DNA of 60,016 nucleotides from Bordetella parapertussis (GCA_945883615.1 CAMCYB010000006.1:1-60016), one strand, 5' to 3'. Counted from the first letter of the stretch, positions 29,624-41,570 are shown. Numbers and translations: made by a program. The notes: a model not told the origin generated them from the sequence alone.

Positions 29624-30499
29624 TTAGACTGCTAATGCTTCAACCGATTGATTTGTTAACAAAGCAATGAGATGTGCAATTTCATCTTTAAGTTGGCGGC
29701 GATTAACCACCATATCTATTGCACCGGTGTTAAGCAAAAACTCGGCGCGCTGAAACCCAACAGGTAATTTTTCGCGAACGGTTTGTTCAATAACCCGAGG
29801 GCCTGCAAAACCAATTAAAGCTTTAGGCTCAGCAATTACCACGTCGCCCACAAAAGCAAAACTGGCCGAAACACCGCCCATAGTCGGGTCAGTTAAAACA
29901 CTGATAAAGGGTAAGCCCTTTTGTGAAAGCTGAGTCAACATCGCATTGGTTTTAGCCATTTGCAGAAGTGAAAACAAGCTTTCTTGCATACGCGCACCAC
30001 CAGAAGCCGCCACACAAACGAAAGCACTTCGGTGTTCAATTGCCGCTTTCACGCCGCGGACAAAACGCTCGCCCACCACTGAACCCATTGAGCCACCCAT
30101 AAACTGAAACTCAAACGCTGAAACAACGCAAGAGAGACCTTGAATAGTGCCGCGAACACTGATTAAGGCGTCTGTTTCGCCGGTTTCTTTAATAGCCTCT
30201 TGCAGGCGCTCAGGGTATTTGCGCGAATCGCGAAATTTTAAAGGATCGAGCGATCGGGTTTCAACACCGAGTTCAACACGCCCTTCACGGTCAAGCAAAG
30301 AATCAATACGGGCGCGAGCACTAATACGCATGTGATGATCGCACTTGGGGCAAACATGCAAATTTGCAGTTAAATCTTCTTTGTACAGAACTGACTCACA
30401 CGACGGGCATTTAACCCACAAGCCTTCAGGTACACGACGAGCGTTAGAGTCAGAAGCTTTATTAATTCGGGGTAAGCCTATTTTTTCTAACCAACTCAT
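29624..30499 (-). CDS. accD: Acetyl-CoA carboxylase carboxyltransferase subunit beta
   Basis: This 291-residue subunit transfers the carboxyl group from carboxybiotin to acetyl-CoA. The N-terminal zinc finger has CPSC (about 33-36) and CPKCDHH (about 52-58). The carboxyltransferase domain includes the oxyanion region SGGARMQES and [11 protein letters not shown]. It overlaps the trpA end by 4 bases, the usual trpB-trpA-accD operon; the expected folC downstream is absent, with rne facing instead. Confidence 0.97.
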   Translation of the reverse strand: MSWLEKIGLPRINKASDSNARRVPEGLWVKCPSCESVLYKEDLTANLHVCPKCDHHMRISARARIDSLLDREGRVELGVETRSLDPLKFRDSRKYPERLQEAIKETGETDALISVRGTIQGLSCVVSAFEFQFMGGSMGSVVGERFVRGVKAAIEHRSAFVCVAASGGARMQESLFSLLQMAKTNAMLTQLSQKGLPFISVLTDPTMGGVSASFAFVGDVVIAEPKALIGFAGPRVIEQTVREKLPVGFQRAEFLLNTGAIDMVVNRRQLKDEIAHLIALLTNQSVEALAV

Positions 30500-31362
30500 G
30501 TTGTTTGCCCAACATCATCATGATGCTCTGCAGTCAAAACCAGCCCTTGATGGATGGTTGATAACCACTGGGCACCTGCCGCTGCGGCAGCGTCTGTTTG
30601 TTGATCGACCGGTAAACCGTGAGCGGCTTGGTTCATCACTTCTATTAATTTTGTGCCAATAACGACTGCATCAGCCATACCCGCAATACGTTGAGCACTT
30701 TGCACATCACGTATGCCGAAACCAACACCGACAGGAATATTTACGTACTGGCGAATCAGTTCAAGCTTTTCAGCGACTTGATTGGTGTCAAGGTGGCCAG
30801 CACCTGTGATGCCATTTAATGAAACATAATAAACATAACCGCGCACAACGTTTGCGACCGACATGATTCGCGCTTTTGTTGAAGTGGGTGCTAACAAGAA
30901 AATAAGTGCAATGCCGTTTTCTTCGAGAAGTGCTGAAAAGATTTCAACTTCCTCTGGTGGATAGTCAACAACCAAGACGCCGTCAACGCCCGCTTGAACT
31001 GCCCTTTTAACGAATGCTGCTTGCCCCATTCGTTCAATGGGGTTTGCATAACCCATCAGAACAACGGGTGTAGTTTGGTCATTTTGGCGAAATTGCGCCA
31101 CCATATCAAGCACTTTACTTAAACCGACCCCTTGCGAAATGGCATGCTCAGCCGCTTTCTGAATGACGGGACCATCGGCCATCGGGTCTGAAAAAGGCAC
31201 CCCCAGTTCAATGATATCGGCACCTGCTTGAACCAACGCATGCATGATGGGTACAGTTGACGAGGCAAGTGGGTTAGCCGCTGAAATATACGGGATGAGC
31301 GCTGCTCGACCCACGCTTTTTAGCTGCTTAAATGTCACATCAATACGACTATTTTGAGACAT
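30496..31362 (-). CDS. trpA: Tryptophan synthase alpha subunit
   Basis: This 288-residue TIM-barrel subunit cleaves indole-3-glycerol phosphate. The catalytic Glu is in [16 protein letters not shown] (about 50-65), and the phosphate-binding GFGIRD and VVIGTKL loops are present. It is about 20 residues longer than usual owing to an Ala/His/Gln-rich C-terminal tail. It lies 10 bp after trpB. Confidence 0.96.
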   Translation of the reverse strand: MSQNSRIDVTFKQLKSVGRAALIPYISAANPLASSTVPIMHALVQAGADIIELGVPFSDPMADGPVIQKAAEHAISQGVGLSKVLDMVAQFRQNDQTTPVVLMGYANPIERMGQAAFVKRAVQAGVDGVLVVDYPPEEVEIFSALLEENGIALIFLLAPTSTKARIMSVANVVRGYVYYVSLNGITGAGHLDTNQVAEKLELIRQYVNIPVGVGFGIRDVQSAQRIAGMADAVVIGTKLIEVMNQAAHGLPVDQQTDAAAAAGAQWLSTIHQGLVLTAEHHDDVGQTT

Positions 31363-31372
31363 ACAGGTAACC

Positions 31373-32572
31373 TTAAAGAGTTAAACCTGAAACTCGAGCA
31401 ACGGTATTTATATCTTTATCACCTCGCCCTGAGAGGTTAATTAAAATAATGCGATCTTTACCAAGCGTAGGCGCCAAACGCGCCGCGTGAGCTAAAGCAT
31501 GCGCCGTTTCTAGTGCAGGAATGATGCCTTCAATGAGACAACAATCATGAAAAGATTTAAGTGCCTCGTCGTCAGTTACGCTTGTGTACGTTGCACGACC
31601 CATATCTTTTAACCAAGCGTGTTCAGGACCTACACCGGGGTAATCAAGACCCGCCGAAACCGAATGCGTTTCTTGAACCTGACCATCTTCATTTTGTATG
31701 ACGTAGGTGCGGTTGCCATGCAATACACCTACTTTGCCACCGGTCAAAGAGGCCGCATGACGACCTGTTTCAATGCCATCACCACCCGCTTCAACACCAA
31801 CAAGTTTGACATCATCAAACCTTAAGTAGGGGTGAAAAATACCCATAGCATTTGAACCGCCGCCCACACAAGCCAAAACATAGTCTGGCTGACGGCCAGC
31901 ATACAAAGGCATTTGTTCAATTGACTCTTCACCAATGACGCTATGGAAATCACGCACCATCATAGGGTAGGGGTGTGGCCCAGCAACCGTGCCAATGATG
32001 TAGAACGTATCGTCAACGTTGGTAACCCAATCACGTAACGCCTCATTTAAAGCATCTTTTAATGTTTTTGAACCCGACTCAACTGGCACCACTGTTGCGC
32101 CCAAGAGTTTCATACGAAAGACATTGGGTGCTTGACGTTTAATGTCTTCACTACCCATATAAATCACACATTCCATACCGTAACGTGCACAGACTGTGGC
32201 CGTGGCTACGCCATGTTGACCCGCACCTGTTTCAGCGATGATGCGTTTTTTGCCCATGCGCCGAGCAAGCATGGCTTGCCCTAAACTGTTGTTTATTTTA
32301 TGAGCGCCGGTATGATTAAGGTCTTCTCGTTTAAACCAGATTTGAGCGCCACCCAACATTTCTGACCATCGACGGGCGTGGTAAACCGGCGTTGGGCGAC
32401 CGACAAAATGTTTGAGCTCGCTATGAAACTCAGCCATAAATTCAGGGTCGGTTTGCGACACGGCATACGCTTGACGAAGTTCGTCTAGAGCATGCATTAG
32501 GGTTTCGGCCACAAAAATGCCGCCATAAGGACCATAATGGCCCGCCGCATCAGGAAAATCGTACGGTTTCAA
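31373..32572 (-). CDS. trpB: Tryptophan synthase beta subunit
   Basis: This 399-residue PLP enzyme condenses indole with serine. The PLP Lys is in HTGAHKINN (about residue 91), the phosphate-binding GGGSNAMG near 237, and the family start [15 protein letters not shown] is intact. Upstream there is no trpF, which often leads this operon in related genomes; relA lies there instead. Confidence 0.97.
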   Translation of the reverse strand: MKPYDFPDAAGHYGPYGGIFVAETLMHALDELRQAYAVSQTDPEFMAEFHSELKHFVGRPTPVYHARRWSEMLGGAQIWFKREDLNHTGAHKINNSLGQAMLARRMGKKRIIAETGAGQHGVATATVCARYGMECVIYMGSEDIKRQAPNVFRMKLLGATVVPVESGSKTLKDALNEALRDWVTNVDDTFYIIGTVAGPHPYPMMVRDFHSVIGEESIEQMPLYAGRQPDYVLACVGGGSNAMGIFHPYLRFDDVKLVGVEAGGDGIETGRHAASLTGGKVGVLHGNRTYVIQNEDGQVQETHSVSAGLDYPGVGPEHAWLKDMGRATYTSVTDDEALKSFHDCCLIEGIIPALETAHALAHAARLAPTLGKDRIILINLSGRGDKDINTVARVSGLTL

Positions 32573-32658
32573 GGCTAATGCCTCCAGGTTACAAAAGCTG
32601 ATTAGGGTTGAACCAGCTTAATTAGTATGATGCATTTTACCAGTCATACTGTGTGTAC

Positions 32659-34953
32659 TCAATGTCGGCGAACAGACTCAACCCCTGGCACTTCTTGCAA
32701 AGCGGTCAGCATACGTTGCAAGTCGTCACCGTGACTGATTTCAACGGTAAAAATCATATTAGCTAATGAACCCTTGCTTTGCGTATTGACACCCACCACG
32801 TTCATTTTTAAACGCGCAAATACTTCAGATAAATCTCGCAACAAGCCAGATCGATCTTGAGCAAATACAACAATATCGACAGGGTACATTGTGTCAATCG
32901 TTTGACCCCACGACACGTCAATAACTCGTTCAGATTGACTTTGCATCAACGCAACAAAACTGGGGCAATCAACACGATGTATCGATACCCCTCGACCCCG
33001 CGTGACAAACCCCTTAATTAAGTCTGGCGGAGCGGGCCGGCAACAACGTGCCAATTGTGTCAATAGAGAACCGACCCCGACCACCAATACCCCAGATGAA
33101 GCGTTTTGGTGATGACGGTCATGTCTGGGGCTCAAGTGAATCAATGACTCAGGCGTCATGGGCTCAGGTTCGATCGCAAGCCTAAAAGCTGTGTCAATAA
33201 GCCTTACACTGAAGTCATCTTTGGCAACCGCCACAAACAAATCTTCTGCCTGGGCAAAACCCAATTGTTCAGCCAACTGTTCAAGGTTAATGGCTGTTTT
33301 ACCTAATCGCTGTAGTTCTTTTTCAACGAGTGCTTGGCCTTGTATGATGCGCTGCTGCAATTCAATGGCGTTGAACCAAGCGCGTACTTTGGCTCGCGCT
33401 CGGAGGCTTGCCAAATAGCCCAATTGGGGGTTGATCCAGTCGCGTGAAGGCCCACCTGATTTTGTAGAAATAATTTCGACGGTTTGCCCTGTTTGCAAAC
33501 GCGTCTGTAAAGGCACCATTTGACCGTCAATTTTGGCACCCCGGCAGCGATGGCCCAGATCAGTGTGTAACTGATAGGCAAAATCAACTGGTGTGGCACC
33601 AATGGGTAACTCTATGACGCGCGCCATCGGAGACAACACATAAATATGTTCAGTGGGTACGGCCGCGGTATCTTGATGACCTGGGTCTGAAAGCGCGTCA
33701 CGATTCCAAGCCAAAAGTTGGCGCATCCAAGCGAGGTCTTGGTGCTGGTCTTGGGTAACGGCTTGGCCACCCTTAGGGCCCGCTTCTTTGTATCGCCAAT
33801 GCGCAGCCATACCAAACTCGGCATGCTCATGCATAGCACGTGTTCGAATTTGCACTTCAAAGGCACGCCCTTGCTTATCAGCCAATACGGTGTGCAGGGA
33901 TCGATAGCCATTTGGTTTGGGACGCGCAATATAATCATCAAACTCTTGGCCTACGGGTGACCAAAGTTGATGTGCCAACGCCAAGACTTCATAACAATGT
34001 CGGTCTTCAGGCACGACAACGCGTAATGCCCGCAGATCATAGAGGTCACCGAAATCAAGATGCTTATGACGCATTTTGTTCCAGATACTAAATATGTGCT
34101 TGGGTCGACCTGTGACCTCAGCATCAATACCCATGTCAGCTAATGAAACCTGCAACTGCGCAATGGTTTCTTGAATAAAAGTTTCTCTCTCAACACGCTT
34201 TTCTTCAAGTTGCTTAGCAATTTTTTTATATGTTTGTGGCTCGGTAAACCTAAAAGCAAGGTCTTCGATTTCCCATTTAATTTGCCAAATTCCTAACCGA
34301 CTAGCCAGAGGCGCATAAAGTTCAAGCGTTTCTTGGGCTAAAGCGAGATCGCAAGGCACTTTAGACGCAGCATGCCAACGCAGAGTCTGAAGTCTTGACG
34401 CTAAACGAATAAGAACAATACGCAAATCGACGGCCATTGCTAACAACATTTTTCGAAGCATCTCTTTTTGAGAGGCAACATCGGCCTTTTCTTGAGGCTG
34501 GGCTTCGCGAGTGAGGTGTGCCAACCTTACTAATGCATGGGTGCCTTGAACTAAGTGGGCAACTTCTTTGCCGTAATCACGTGCTAACTGATCATTTTGA
34601 TGCAATTGCGCAAGGGGTAATGCCATCAGCAAAGCCGCTGCACGTGACAGACCATCAGCTTGAAACTCAGCCAAGATCAGTGCTGTATACAAAGCATGAT
34701 GCAATGCCGACTGTTGCTCAGGTTGTGCGAGCGGGTTCGATTGATTCAGCGATTCAGGCTCAGATGAAAGCGTTGATGTAGATTGCGATGCGGGCTTAGC
34801 CGCTTGCGCTTCATCACTGTCAAAAAAAAGATTTTGTAAAACTTTCTTAACCAAGTCGTACTGATCAGGTGGCAGGTGCGCAAGCACCCTTTCACTCAGT
34901 CGGGTTATATCGACAGAGTGAGTTTGAAAAGCCTGTTCGTTTTGAGCAATCAT
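32659..34953 (-). CDS. relA: GTP pyrophosphokinase RelA
   Basis: This 764-residue long RelA/SpoT protein makes (p)ppGpp on stalled ribosomes. The pseudo-hydrolase region (about 80-200) lacks the HD metal motif. The synthetase domain has YDLRALRVVV and EFDDYIARPKPNGYRSLHT; the EFDD form is that of synthetase-only RelA, against RxKD in bifunctional SpoT. A TGS domain (EHIYVLSPMARVIELPIG) and a C-terminal ACT domain (QDRSGLLRDLSEVFARL) follow. A polar Gln/Ser stretch near 55-80 is extra. No spoT is in the window. Confidence 0.95.
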   Translation of the reverse strand: MIAQNEQAFQTHSVDITRLSERVLAHLPPDQYDLVKKVLQNLFFDSDEAQAAKPASQSTSTLSSEPESLNQSNPLAQPEQQSALHHALYTALILAEFQADGLSRAAALLMALPLAQLHQNDQLARDYGKEVAHLVQGTHALVRLAHLTREAQPQEKADVASQKEMLRKMLLAMAVDLRIVLIRLASRLQTLRWHAASKVPCDLALAQETLELYAPLASRLGIWQIKWEIEDLAFRFTEPQTYKKIAKQLEEKRVERETFIQETIAQLQVSLADMGIDAEVTGRPKHIFSIWNKMRHKHLDFGDLYDLRALRVVVPEDRHCYEVLALAHQLWSPVGQEFDDYIARPKPNGYRSLHTVLADKQGRAFEVQIRTRAMHEHAEFGMAAHWRYKEAGPKGGQAVTQDQHQDLAWMRQLLAWNRDALSDPGHQDTAAVPTEHIYVLSPMARVIELPIGATPVDFAYQLHTDLGHRCRGAKIDGQMVPLQTRLQTGQTVEIISTKSGGPSRDWINPQLGYLASLRARAKVRAWFNAIELQQRIIQGQALVEKELQRLGKTAINLEQLAEQLGFAQAEDLFVAVAKDDFSVRLIDTAFRLAIEPEPMTPESLIHLSPRHDRHHQNASSGVLVVGVGSLLTQLARCCRPAPPDLIKGFVTRGRGVSIHRVDCPSFVALMQSQSERVIDVSWGQTIDTMYPVDIVVFAQDRSGLLRDLSEVFARLKMNVVGVNTQSKGSLANMIFTVEISHGDDLQRMLTALQEVPGVESVRRH

Positions 34954-35008
34954 GTTGTATGAGATGCAGGGTGTTAACCATGCATAACAAACATGGTTAA
35001 TTTAAGTA

Positions 35009-35359
35009 TTAAACGGCGGCAGTCACGACGATTTCAACTTTGTAGTCAGCATGAGCGAGGCGTGCTTCGATGGTGGCTCGGGGGGGGGCATTACCATCGG
35101 CGACCCAGTCGTCCCACGCTTTGTTCATGCCATCAAACTCTTTCATATTGGCCACAAAAATTTGTGTCATCAAAATACGCGATTTGTTACTCCCCGCTTC
35201 AGCCAAGAGTTTGTCTATCGTGCTTAAAATTTGAGCTGTTTGACCTGCAATATCTTGAGACACATCATCTGCGACTTGACCGGCCAAATAGGCAACACCG
35301 TTATATACAGCCATGTCAGACAATCTTTTACCTACATTAACGCGCTTAATAACTTGCAT
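35009..35359 (-). CDS. RidA family protein (YoaB-like)
   Basis: This 116-residue protein belongs to the YjgF/YER057c/UK114 family. RidA enzymes hydrolyse reactive enamine/imine intermediates from PLP enzymes. Conserved stretches are YLAGQVADD and PPRATIEARLAHADYKVEI with the substrate-binding Arg. The absence of the classic RidA N terminus places it in one of the Rid subfamilies with less known function. It sits between relA and pncB. Confidence 0.88.
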   Translation of the reverse strand: MQVIKRVNVGKRLSDMAVYNGVAYLAGQVADDVSQDIAGQTAQILSTIDKLLAEAGSNKSRILMTQIFVANMKEFDGMNKAWDDWVADGNAPPRATIEARLAHADYKVEIVVTAAV

Positions 35360-35387
35360 GATATTTCCTCTTAAAGTTACTACTTAA

Positions 35388-36563
35388 TTATGCCGCAGGC
35401 AAATCAAAAACCTGTCGCAAGTATGCCAAATACGTAGCATCATCACACATTGTTTTTTCAGGGGCATCTGACACTTTAGCAACAGGCTGATCGTTGCAAC
35501 GTACCATTTTCATTACAATTTGTAATGGTTCAGGCCCCAAATCATTTGTGAGATTTGTACCAATTCCGAAAGAAAGGTGACAACGTCCAGAAAATCGATG
35601 TGCAATTTCGATGGCTAGGGGAAATGTCAACGCGTCAGAAAACACCAGGGTTTTTGAGTGCGGCAATACGCGATTTGCTTTGTAGTGCTCGAGCATGCGT
35701 TCACCCCAAATAAAGGGGTCGCCTGAGTCGTGACGCGCGCCATCAAACAATTTACAAAAGTACATATCAAAGTCACGTAAAAATGCATCAAGGCCGTACA
35801 CGTCTGACAGTGCTATGCCTAAATCACCCCGATATTCTTTTGCCCAAATCTCTAATGCAAACACTTGAGAGTCACGTAAACGCGGGCCTAAAGCTTGACA
35901 CGCCTGAAGGTATTCGTGGCCCATGGTACCCAATGGCGTAACGTTATGACGCTTAGCTAAAAGAACGTTGCTTGTACCAGCAAAGTTGTGCCCCATTGTT
36001 TTAATTAGGGTCGTCACAACTTCTTCATGCCAAGTAGACGAAAAACGACGGCGCGTACCATATTCGGCCACTCTAAAAGAAGCCAAATCAGTCGCATCAG
36101 CCACGAGCTTGATTTTTTCAGTTAGGCGTCGTCGCCCTTCATCAAGCACCAACCGGTTTGACTCAGTACGAAAAAACACCTCATTCACAATCGCTAAAAC
36201 GGGTATTTCAAACAAAATGGTGTGTAACCACGGCCCTTTGACAACAATTGATATTTCGCCAGGCAATTCACCTTGTGTGACCTGAATGCATTTTTCAGGT
36301 AAGTGAAAAAGTTCTAAAAAGTCAATAAAGTCACTTTTTAAAAACCTTAAGGTACGTAAATAAACAAGCTCTTCAGAAGTAAACCTAAGCTTGCAAAGCG
36401 CTTTAATTTCATCGCGAATTTCATCCGCCAAGGGAAATAAATTTACATTTGGCGTGCGGCATTTGAACCGGTATTCGACTTGTGCCGCCGGAAAATGATG
36501 CAAAACAACTTGCATCATGCTGAATTTGTAGAGGTCGGTGTCTAGTAGAGAGTTAATAATCAT
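35388..36563 (-). CDS. pncB: Nicotinate phosphoribosyltransferase
   Basis: This 391-residue enzyme of the NAD salvage pathway converts nicotinate and PRPP to nicotinate mononucleotide. The N terminus [15 protein letters not shown] is diagnostic, and the phosphorylatable His lies in FSSTWHEEV with AEYGTRRR just before it. PRPP-site residues are in [10 protein letters not shown]. It is divergent from the ferredoxin gene. Confidence 0.96.
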   Translation of the reverse strand: MIINSLLDTDLYKFSMMQVVLHHFPAAQVEYRFKCRTPNVNLFPLADEIRDEIKALCKLRFTSEELVYLRTLRFLKSDFIDFLELFHLPEKCIQVTQGELPGEISIVVKGPWLHTILFEIPVLAIVNEVFFRTESNRLVLDEGRRRLTEKIKLVADATDLASFRVAEYGTRRRFSSTWHEEVVTTLIKTMGHNFAGTSNVLLAKRHNVTPLGTMGHEYLQACQALGPRLRDSQVFALEIWAKEYRGDLGIALSDVYGLDAFLRDFDMYFCKLFDGARHDSGDPFIWGERMLEHYKANRVLPHSKTLVFSDALTFPLAIEIAHRFSGRCHLSFGIGTNLTNDLGPEPLQIVMKMVRCNDQPVAKVSDAPEKTMCDDATYLAYLRQVFDLPAA

Positions 36564-36682
36564 TTAATTTCCAACAACATACTAAAACATAGCACACGCT
36601 TTAACACTTTTGGGGGCATTGCTAAATTTGCAGAACTAAACGGGTAAAATACAATGAATATTTTTTTTGAAAGTGAACTGCA

Positions 36683-37006
36683 ATGACCCACGTCGTGACC
36701 GAAAGCTGTATTAAATGCAAATTTACTGACTGCGTTGACGTTTGTCCGGTCGATTGTTTTCGCGAAGGGCCAAATTTTTTAGTGATTGACCCCGACGAGT
36801 GCATTGATTGTGCCGTTTGCATTCCTGAATGCCCAGCCAATGCCATTTTTGCTGAAGAAGATGTCCCCGCAGACCAAATCGCATTTATCGCACTAAATGC
36901 TGAGTTAACACCCCGGTTTGCGAGCATTACACGAACCAAAGCCCCTTTACCTGAGGCTGACAAATGGAATGGTGTGGCTGACAAACTTCAATATCTTGAA
37001 AAATAG
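36683..37006 (+). CDS. fdxA: 7Fe ferredoxin FdxA
   Basis: This 107-residue ferredoxin has [18 protein letters not shown] (first cluster region, with extra Cys) and [16 protein letters not shown] (4Fe-4S), the pattern of 3Fe-4S/4Fe-4S proteins, plus the long C-terminal extension usual for FdxA. The start MTHVVTESC is standard. The ferredoxin-NADP reductase directly downstream (8-bp gap) is its likely redox partner. Confidence 0.95.
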   Translation: MTHVVTESCIKCKFTDCVDVCPVDCFREGPNFLVIDPDECIDCAVCIPECPANAIFAEEDVPADQIAFIALNAELTPRFASITRTKAPLPEADKWNGVADKLQYLEK

Positions 37007-37014
37007 TCTCATTA

Positions 37015-37839
37015 GTGACTGGCTCCTCTAACTCAATCAACGTGCAACACATTCCAGATTCTCAACCTCTTGAGACCAAATACACTTGCGAAACCATTAC
37101 CAAACGTACGGTTTGGTTAAAAGATCGCTTGTTTTCTGTTCAAACAACACGACATGCAGCATTCAGTTACGTACCGGGTCAATTTGCCCGTATTGGGCTT
37201 AAGTCTCAGCCTGACCTCGCTGAGCCCGACGTATGGCGTGCTTACTCAATGGTTACGCCACCACAAGAGCCTGAACTTGAGTTTTATTGTGTAGTGGTAC
37301 CAGATGGTCAATTTAGCCCTTTACTTTTGCAACAACAAATCGGTGACCACATTTGGGTTGAGCGTCAAGCCTTTGGTTTTTTAACCCTCGACCGTTTCAC
37401 CTCGGCCGACACGCTTTGGCTCATTGCAACGGGCACGGGCATTTCAGCTTTTTTACCCATGCTCAAAGTCGCTGAAATCTGGCAAAAATTCAAAACCGTT
37501 ATATTGGTACATGGTGTGCGGCAGCCTGACGAGTTGGCTTACCGTGAACAAATCGAAACACTTGTTCAGCATCGAAAAAAAATGCCGGGTGGTCAGCTTA
37601 AATATTTACCTGTCTGTTCGCAATCTAAACTAAACGGCCCAAGTCGTATTACAACTCTTTATGAAACCAATCAACTCGCAGAGCGGGTTAATGAACCCCT
37701 AAACCCTACTCAATCTCGCATCATGTTATGCGGCAACCCTGCTATGGTGACCGACATGCGTAGTTTGTTATCTTTAGACGGTTTTGCCGCTGGTCGACGT
37801 GGCGTATTGGGTACGCTTGCGGTTGAAAATTATTGGTGA
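37015..37839 (+). CDS. fpr: Ferredoxin-NADP+ reductase
   Basis: This 274-residue FAD enzyme exchanges electrons between NADPH and ferredoxin. The FAD domain (about 25-125) has PGQFARIGL and RAYSMVTPP; the NADP domain has LIATGTGISAFLPML and LCGNPAMVTDM. It ends ENYW, matching the aromatic C terminus of bacterial FNRs. The start is a GTG at 37015 with a weak ribosome site; no ATG is available before the conserved region. It probably works with fdxA next to it, for example in redox balance and Fe-S assembly. Confidence 0.9.
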   Translation: MTGSSNSINVQHIPDSQPLETKYTCETITKRTVWLKDRLFSVQTTRHAAFSYVPGQFARIGLKSQPDLAEPDVWRAYSMVTPPQEPELEFYCVVVPDGQFSPLLLQQQIGDHIWVERQAFGFLTLDRFTSADTLWLIATGTGISAFLPMLKVAEIWQKFKTVILVHGVRQPDELAYREQIETLVQHRKKMPGGQLKYLPVCSQSKLNGPSRITTLYETNQLAERVNEPLNPTQSRIMLCGNPAMVTDMRSLLSLDGFAAGRRGVLGTLAVENYW

Positions 37840-37886
37840 CTGTCGCCGTCGGCGTGAAATAACTACCCTTAAACCATAGTGTTTAT

Positions 37887-38516
37887 TTGCTGCTTTTAAA
37901 TATAATTTTGCCACTTTCTCTCGTTGATCAAATTGATGCGTTACTGCCGCAGACCCAATGCACAAAATGCGGGTTTAATGGCTGTCGACCCTATGCAGAA
38001 GCGCTGGCAGCCGGCTTAAGCAAGCCCAACCGTTGCCCACCAGGTGGCGAGCAAGGCATGTTGCGCTTATCTCAATTACTTCATGCACAACCCGAACCGA
38101 TTGACCCCAGTTGTGGTCAAGTCGGGGTATTTAAAATTGCTGTGATTGACGAAGCCCACTGCATTGGTTGCACCCTTTGCATTGTCGCCTGTCCTGTTGA
38201 TGCCATTGTTGGCGCTAATAAGCGTATGCATACTGTTATCGCAGACGCTTGTACGGGCTGCGAACTTTGCTTGCCCCCCTGCCCTGTTGATTGTATTGAG
38301 ATGGTGATAGCACCCGTTAAATTAGACTGGACACCCGCACGCGCCCAACTCGCTCGACAACGCTATTTGACGCGTAATGCCCGTTTAGACCGTCACACCG
38401 CCGTTGCTACTACCCCAACTGTTTCAAATACTTTAAGTAAAGAAAGTATTTTGGAAAACGTGATGGCTCGTGTAAAAGCGCGACGTGCAAAACAAACAGA
38501 TTCACCTGAACCTTAA
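37887..38516 (+). CDS. RnfB-like iron-sulfur protein (stand-alone)
   Basis: This protein of up to 209 residues has a Fe-S domain ([18 protein letters not shown]) followed by two 4Fe-4S motifs ([12 protein letters not shown] and [12 protein letters not shown]). These are RnfB/RsxB features, but the N-terminal membrane helix of true RnfB is reduced or missing, and no other rnf genes are nearby. A lone rnfB next to nth is common in betaproteobacteria. The start is uncertain (TTG at 37887, or TTG at 37908 closer to the conserved [12 protein letters not shown]). Confidence 0.85.
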   Translation: MLLLNIILPLSLVDQIDALLPQTQCTKCGFNGCRPYAEALAAGLSKPNRCPPGGEQGMLRLSQLLHAQPEPIDPSCGQVGVFKIAVIDEAHCIGCTLCIVACPVDAIVGANKRMHTVIADACTGCELCLPPCPVDCIEMVIAPVKLDWTPARAQLARQRYLTRNARLDRHTAVATTPTVSNTLSKESILENVMARVKARRAKQTDSPEP

Positions 38517-38554
38517 GTGTTTTTGTATGGGTCAATTAATTTGGAAGCAATCAT

Positions 38555-39190
38555 ATGAACGCACATAAAAGGGCGCAAATATTTGCGCGGTTTGAGGCAG
38601 CAAACCCAGCACCTAAAACTGAACTTCAGTATCAATCAACATTTCAACTGTTAATTGCAGTTATTTTGTCTGCTCAAGCCACCGATAAGTCAGTTAATAA
38701 AGCAACAGAGCCTTTATTTGCGGCCCATGGTACGCCTGAAGACCTTTTTAAGCTGGGTGTCAAAAAAATTGAAAAAGCGATTCAAACCATTGGTCTGTAT
38801 CGAACTAAGGCTAAAAATGTTTGGGCGACGTGTCAAATTTTGCTTGAAGAACATCAAGGTGTCGTTCCTGAAGACCGTGAAGCGTTAGAACGATTGCCTG
38901 GTGTCGGCAGAAAAACAGCTAATGTGGTTTTAAATACAGCATTTGGTTGGCCCACCATAGCCGTCGATACCCATATTTTTAGGGTTTCAAATCGCACCAA
39001 AATTGCACATGGCAAAGATGTTTTAGCCGTTGAGCGAGGCTTAGAAAAATTTGTACCAAATGAATACAAATTAAACGCCCATCATTGGCTTATTTTACAT
39101 GGCCGCTATGTCTGTAAAGCCTCGACACCGCAATGCCACCTCTGTCGTATTGCTGATTTGTGTGAATACAAACCCAAAACTCAAGTCTGA
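38555..39190 (+). CDS. nth: Endonuclease III
   Basis: This 211-residue bifunctional DNA glycosylase/AP lyase removes oxidised pyrimidines. The helix-hairpin-helix LPGVGRKTANVV contains the catalytic Lys (about residue 120), the catalytic Asp is in VDTHIFRVSNR, and the C-terminal cluster binds 4Fe-4S by CKASTPQCHLCRIADLC (C-x6-C-x2-C-x5-C). Its place after the RnfB-like Fe-S gene is conserved in related genomes. Confidence 0.96.
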   Translation: MNAHKRAQIFARFEAANPAPKTELQYQSTFQLLIAVILSAQATDKSVNKATEPLFAAHGTPEDLFKLGVKKIEKAIQTIGLYRTKAKNVWATCQILLEEHQGVVPEDREALERLPGVGRKTANVVLNTAFGWPTIAVDTHIFRVSNRTKIAHGKDVLAVERGLEKFVPNEYKLNAHHWLILHGRYVCKASTPQCHLCRIADLCEYKPKTQV

Positions 39191-39296
39191 TTTTATGTGT
39201 AAATGATGGCGGCCAAGTTAGGCTGTTAGAATCAAAATACGTTGTTTATTGATAAAATGAAAATGAACATATTCAATACTAAAGAGACGCCAATAT

Positions 39297-41513
39297 ATGA
39301 CTTCACGTACCCACATTCACAAACTGCACGTTGCAACGCCTTTAAAACAATTTATTGAATCAGAGGTTTTGCCTGGAACTGGCATTGATGCTTTGGCCTT
39401 TTGGCAAGGTTTCAACGATATGGTTTTAGATCTTGCCCCTAAAAATTTAAAATTACTCGCTGAACGCGATCAGTTGCAAACCGAGCTTGATGGCTGGCAC
39501 AGCACACACCCAGGCCCAGTTAAAGATGCTGAGGCTTACAAAGCGTTTTTAGAATCTATAGGCTATTTAGTGCCAGTGCCTGACAAGGTTCAAGCCACGA
39601 CAGCACATGTTGATGCTGAACTGGCCATTCAAGCGGGCCCGCAGCTTGTTGTTCCCATTTTAAATGCACGTTATGCCTTGAACGCAGCAAATGCGCGTTG
39701 GGGTTCTTTGTACGACGCGCTGTATGGCACTGACGCCTTGCCAGAAGAAAACGGCTGTGAGCGCAGCGGGGGTTATAACCCAAAGCGCGGTGCTCAAGTT
39801 ATTGCGTTTGCGCGTCAATTTCTAGATGAGTCAGCCCCCCTCGTTTCGGGTTCGCATAGCGATGCCACGGCATACCGTATTAACTCAGGTGTTTTAAACA
39901 TCACCTTAAAAAATGGTCAAACTACCACCTTAAAAGACAGCATGCAATTCGTAGGCTTTCAAGGTCAAGATCAATCACCTTCAGCTATTTTATTAGTGAA
40001 TAACGGTTTACATATCGACATCATTATTGACCCAAGCACGGCAATCGGCAAAACCGATGCGGCGGGTGTTAGTGATGTGGTGCTTGAATCAGCCTTATCA
40101 ACTATTCTTGACTTAGAAGATTCGGTGGCCGCAGTCGATGCAGATGACAAAATTTTGGCGTATCGCAACTGGTTAGGTATTTTGAACGGCTCTTTAAAAG
40201 AGAACATATCAAAAGGTGGCAAAACCACCACTCGTCAACTTAATAATGACCGCCTTTATACGGCACCAAATGGCGGTGAAGTGCGCTTACATGGTCGTTC
40301 ATTGATGTTTTTGCGTAACGTGGGTCACCTTATGACCAACCCTGCTGTGTTGTATGACGCTGCAGATGGCACCCAAAAAGAAATTCCTGAAGGCATATTA
40401 GACGCGATTGTCACCACCACTATCGCCCTACATGATCTAAAAGGCCAAAACAAAACGGCTGATGGTCAGCCCTTACGCAATAGTCGTACAGGTAGTGTTT
40501 ATATTGTTAAACCTAAAATGCATGGCCCTAAAGAAGTGGCGTTCGCCTCTGAGCTATTTGGTCGTGTCGAGAAACTCGTGGGGCTACCTGATAGCACCGT
40601 CAAACTTGGCATTATGGACGAAGAGCGTCGTACCAGTGTCAATTTGAAAGCATGCATTGATGCGGCCAAAAGCCGAGTTGCTTTCATCAACACGGGCTTC
40701 TTAGACCGTACGGGTGACGAAATGCATACTGCTATGCATGCTGGCCCCATGATTCGCAAAGGCGATATGAAAGCCAGCGCTTGGATACAATCTTACGAAC
40801 GTAACAACGTCTTAGTTGGTTTGTCTTGCGGTCTACGCGGTAAGGCCCAAATTGGTAAAGGTATGTGGGCTATGCCTGACCTCATGGCTGATATGCTTAA
40901 GCAAAAAATTGCCCATCCTAAAGCCGGTGCCAATACGGCTTGGGTACCGAGCCCCACCGCTGCAACGTTACATGCTTTGCATTATCACCAAGTTAATGTG
41001 ACAGAGGTTCAAAAAGAACTTGAAAAAATTGACGCCTCAGCTGAACGTGCCAACCTGCTTGGCGGCCTTTTAACTGTTCCAGTGGCCACCGATACCGGCT
41101 GGTCTGCGCAAGAAAAACAACAAGAACTTGATAACAATATTCAAGGCATCTTGGGTTACGTGGTGCGCTGGGTTGACCAAGGAGTGGGTTGTTCAAAAGT
41201 GCCAGATATTCATAACGTCGGTTTAATGGAAGATCGCGCCACCTTGCGTATTTCAAGCCAGCACGTAGCTAACTGGTTACGTCATGGCATTGTCAATGAG
41301 GCTCAAGTTCGTGAAACCTTTGAACGCATGGCTGCTGTGGTTGACGGTCAAAATGCGGGCGACCCACTTTACAAACCGATGGCACCTCATTTTGATCAAT
41401 CAATGGCCTATCAGGCGGCATGCGACTTGGTCTTTAAGGGCGAAGCACAACCAAGCGGTTATACCGAACCACTTTTACATGCATGGCGTTTAAAGGTAAA
41501 AGCCCACGCTTAA
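39297..41513 (+). CDS. glcB: Malate synthase G
   Basis: This 738-residue enzyme condenses glyoxylate with acetyl-CoA to malate. Length and motifs fit isoform [16 protein letters not shown] metal site ([15 protein letters not shown], about 272-286), the catalytic [15 protein letters not shown], and [13 protein letters not shown]. No isocitrate lyase or glycolate oxidase genes are in the window, so glyoxylate comes from elsewhere. A strong terminator follows. Confidence 0.97.
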   Translation: MTSRTHIHKLHVATPLKQFIESEVLPGTGIDALAFWQGFNDMVLDLAPKNLKLLAERDQLQTELDGWHSTHPGPVKDAEAYKAFLESIGYLVPVPDKVQATTAHVDAELAIQAGPQLVVPILNARYALNAANARWGSLYDALYGTDALPEENGCERSGGYNPKRGAQVIAFARQFLDESAPLVSGSHSDATAYRINSGVLNITLKNGQTTTLKDSMQFVGFQGQDQSPSAILLVNNGLHIDIIIDPSTAIGKTDAAGVSDVVLESALSTILDLEDSVAAVDADDKILAYRNWLGILNGSLKENISKGGKTTTRQLNNDRLYTAPNGGEVRLHGRSLMFLRNVGHLMTNPAVLYDAADGTQKEIPEGILDAIVTTTIALHDLKGQNKTADGQPLRNSRTGSVYIVKPKMHGPKEVAFASELFGRVEKLVGLPDSTVKLGIMDEERRTSVNLKACIDAAKSRVAFINTGFLDRTGDEMHTAMHAGPMIRKGDMKASAWIQSYERNNVLVGLSCGLRGKAQIGKGMWAMPDLMADMLKQKIAHPKAGANTAWVPSPTAATLHALHYHQVNVTEVQKELEKIDASAERANLLGGLLTVPVATDTGWSAQEKQQELDNNIQGILGYVVRWVDQGVGCSKVPDIHNVGLMEDRATLRISSQHVANWLRHGIVNEAQVRETFERMAAVVDGQNAGDPLYKPMAPHFDQSMAYQAACDLVFKGEAQPSGYTEPLLHAWRLKVKAHA

Positions 41514-41534
41514 CCCGCTTTAATTCACGTCATT

Positions 41535-41570
41535 AAAAGCGATACGCCCCATGGGCATATCGCTTTTTTT
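41535..41570 (+). terminator. Rho-independent terminator after glcB
   Basis: AAAAGCGATA (41535-41544) pairs with TATCGCTTTT (41558-41567), with inner GCCC/GGGC pairs, followed by a T run. It lies 22 bp after the glcB stop. The remaining spacer up to 41747 is AT-rich and shows no gene. Confidence 0.9.
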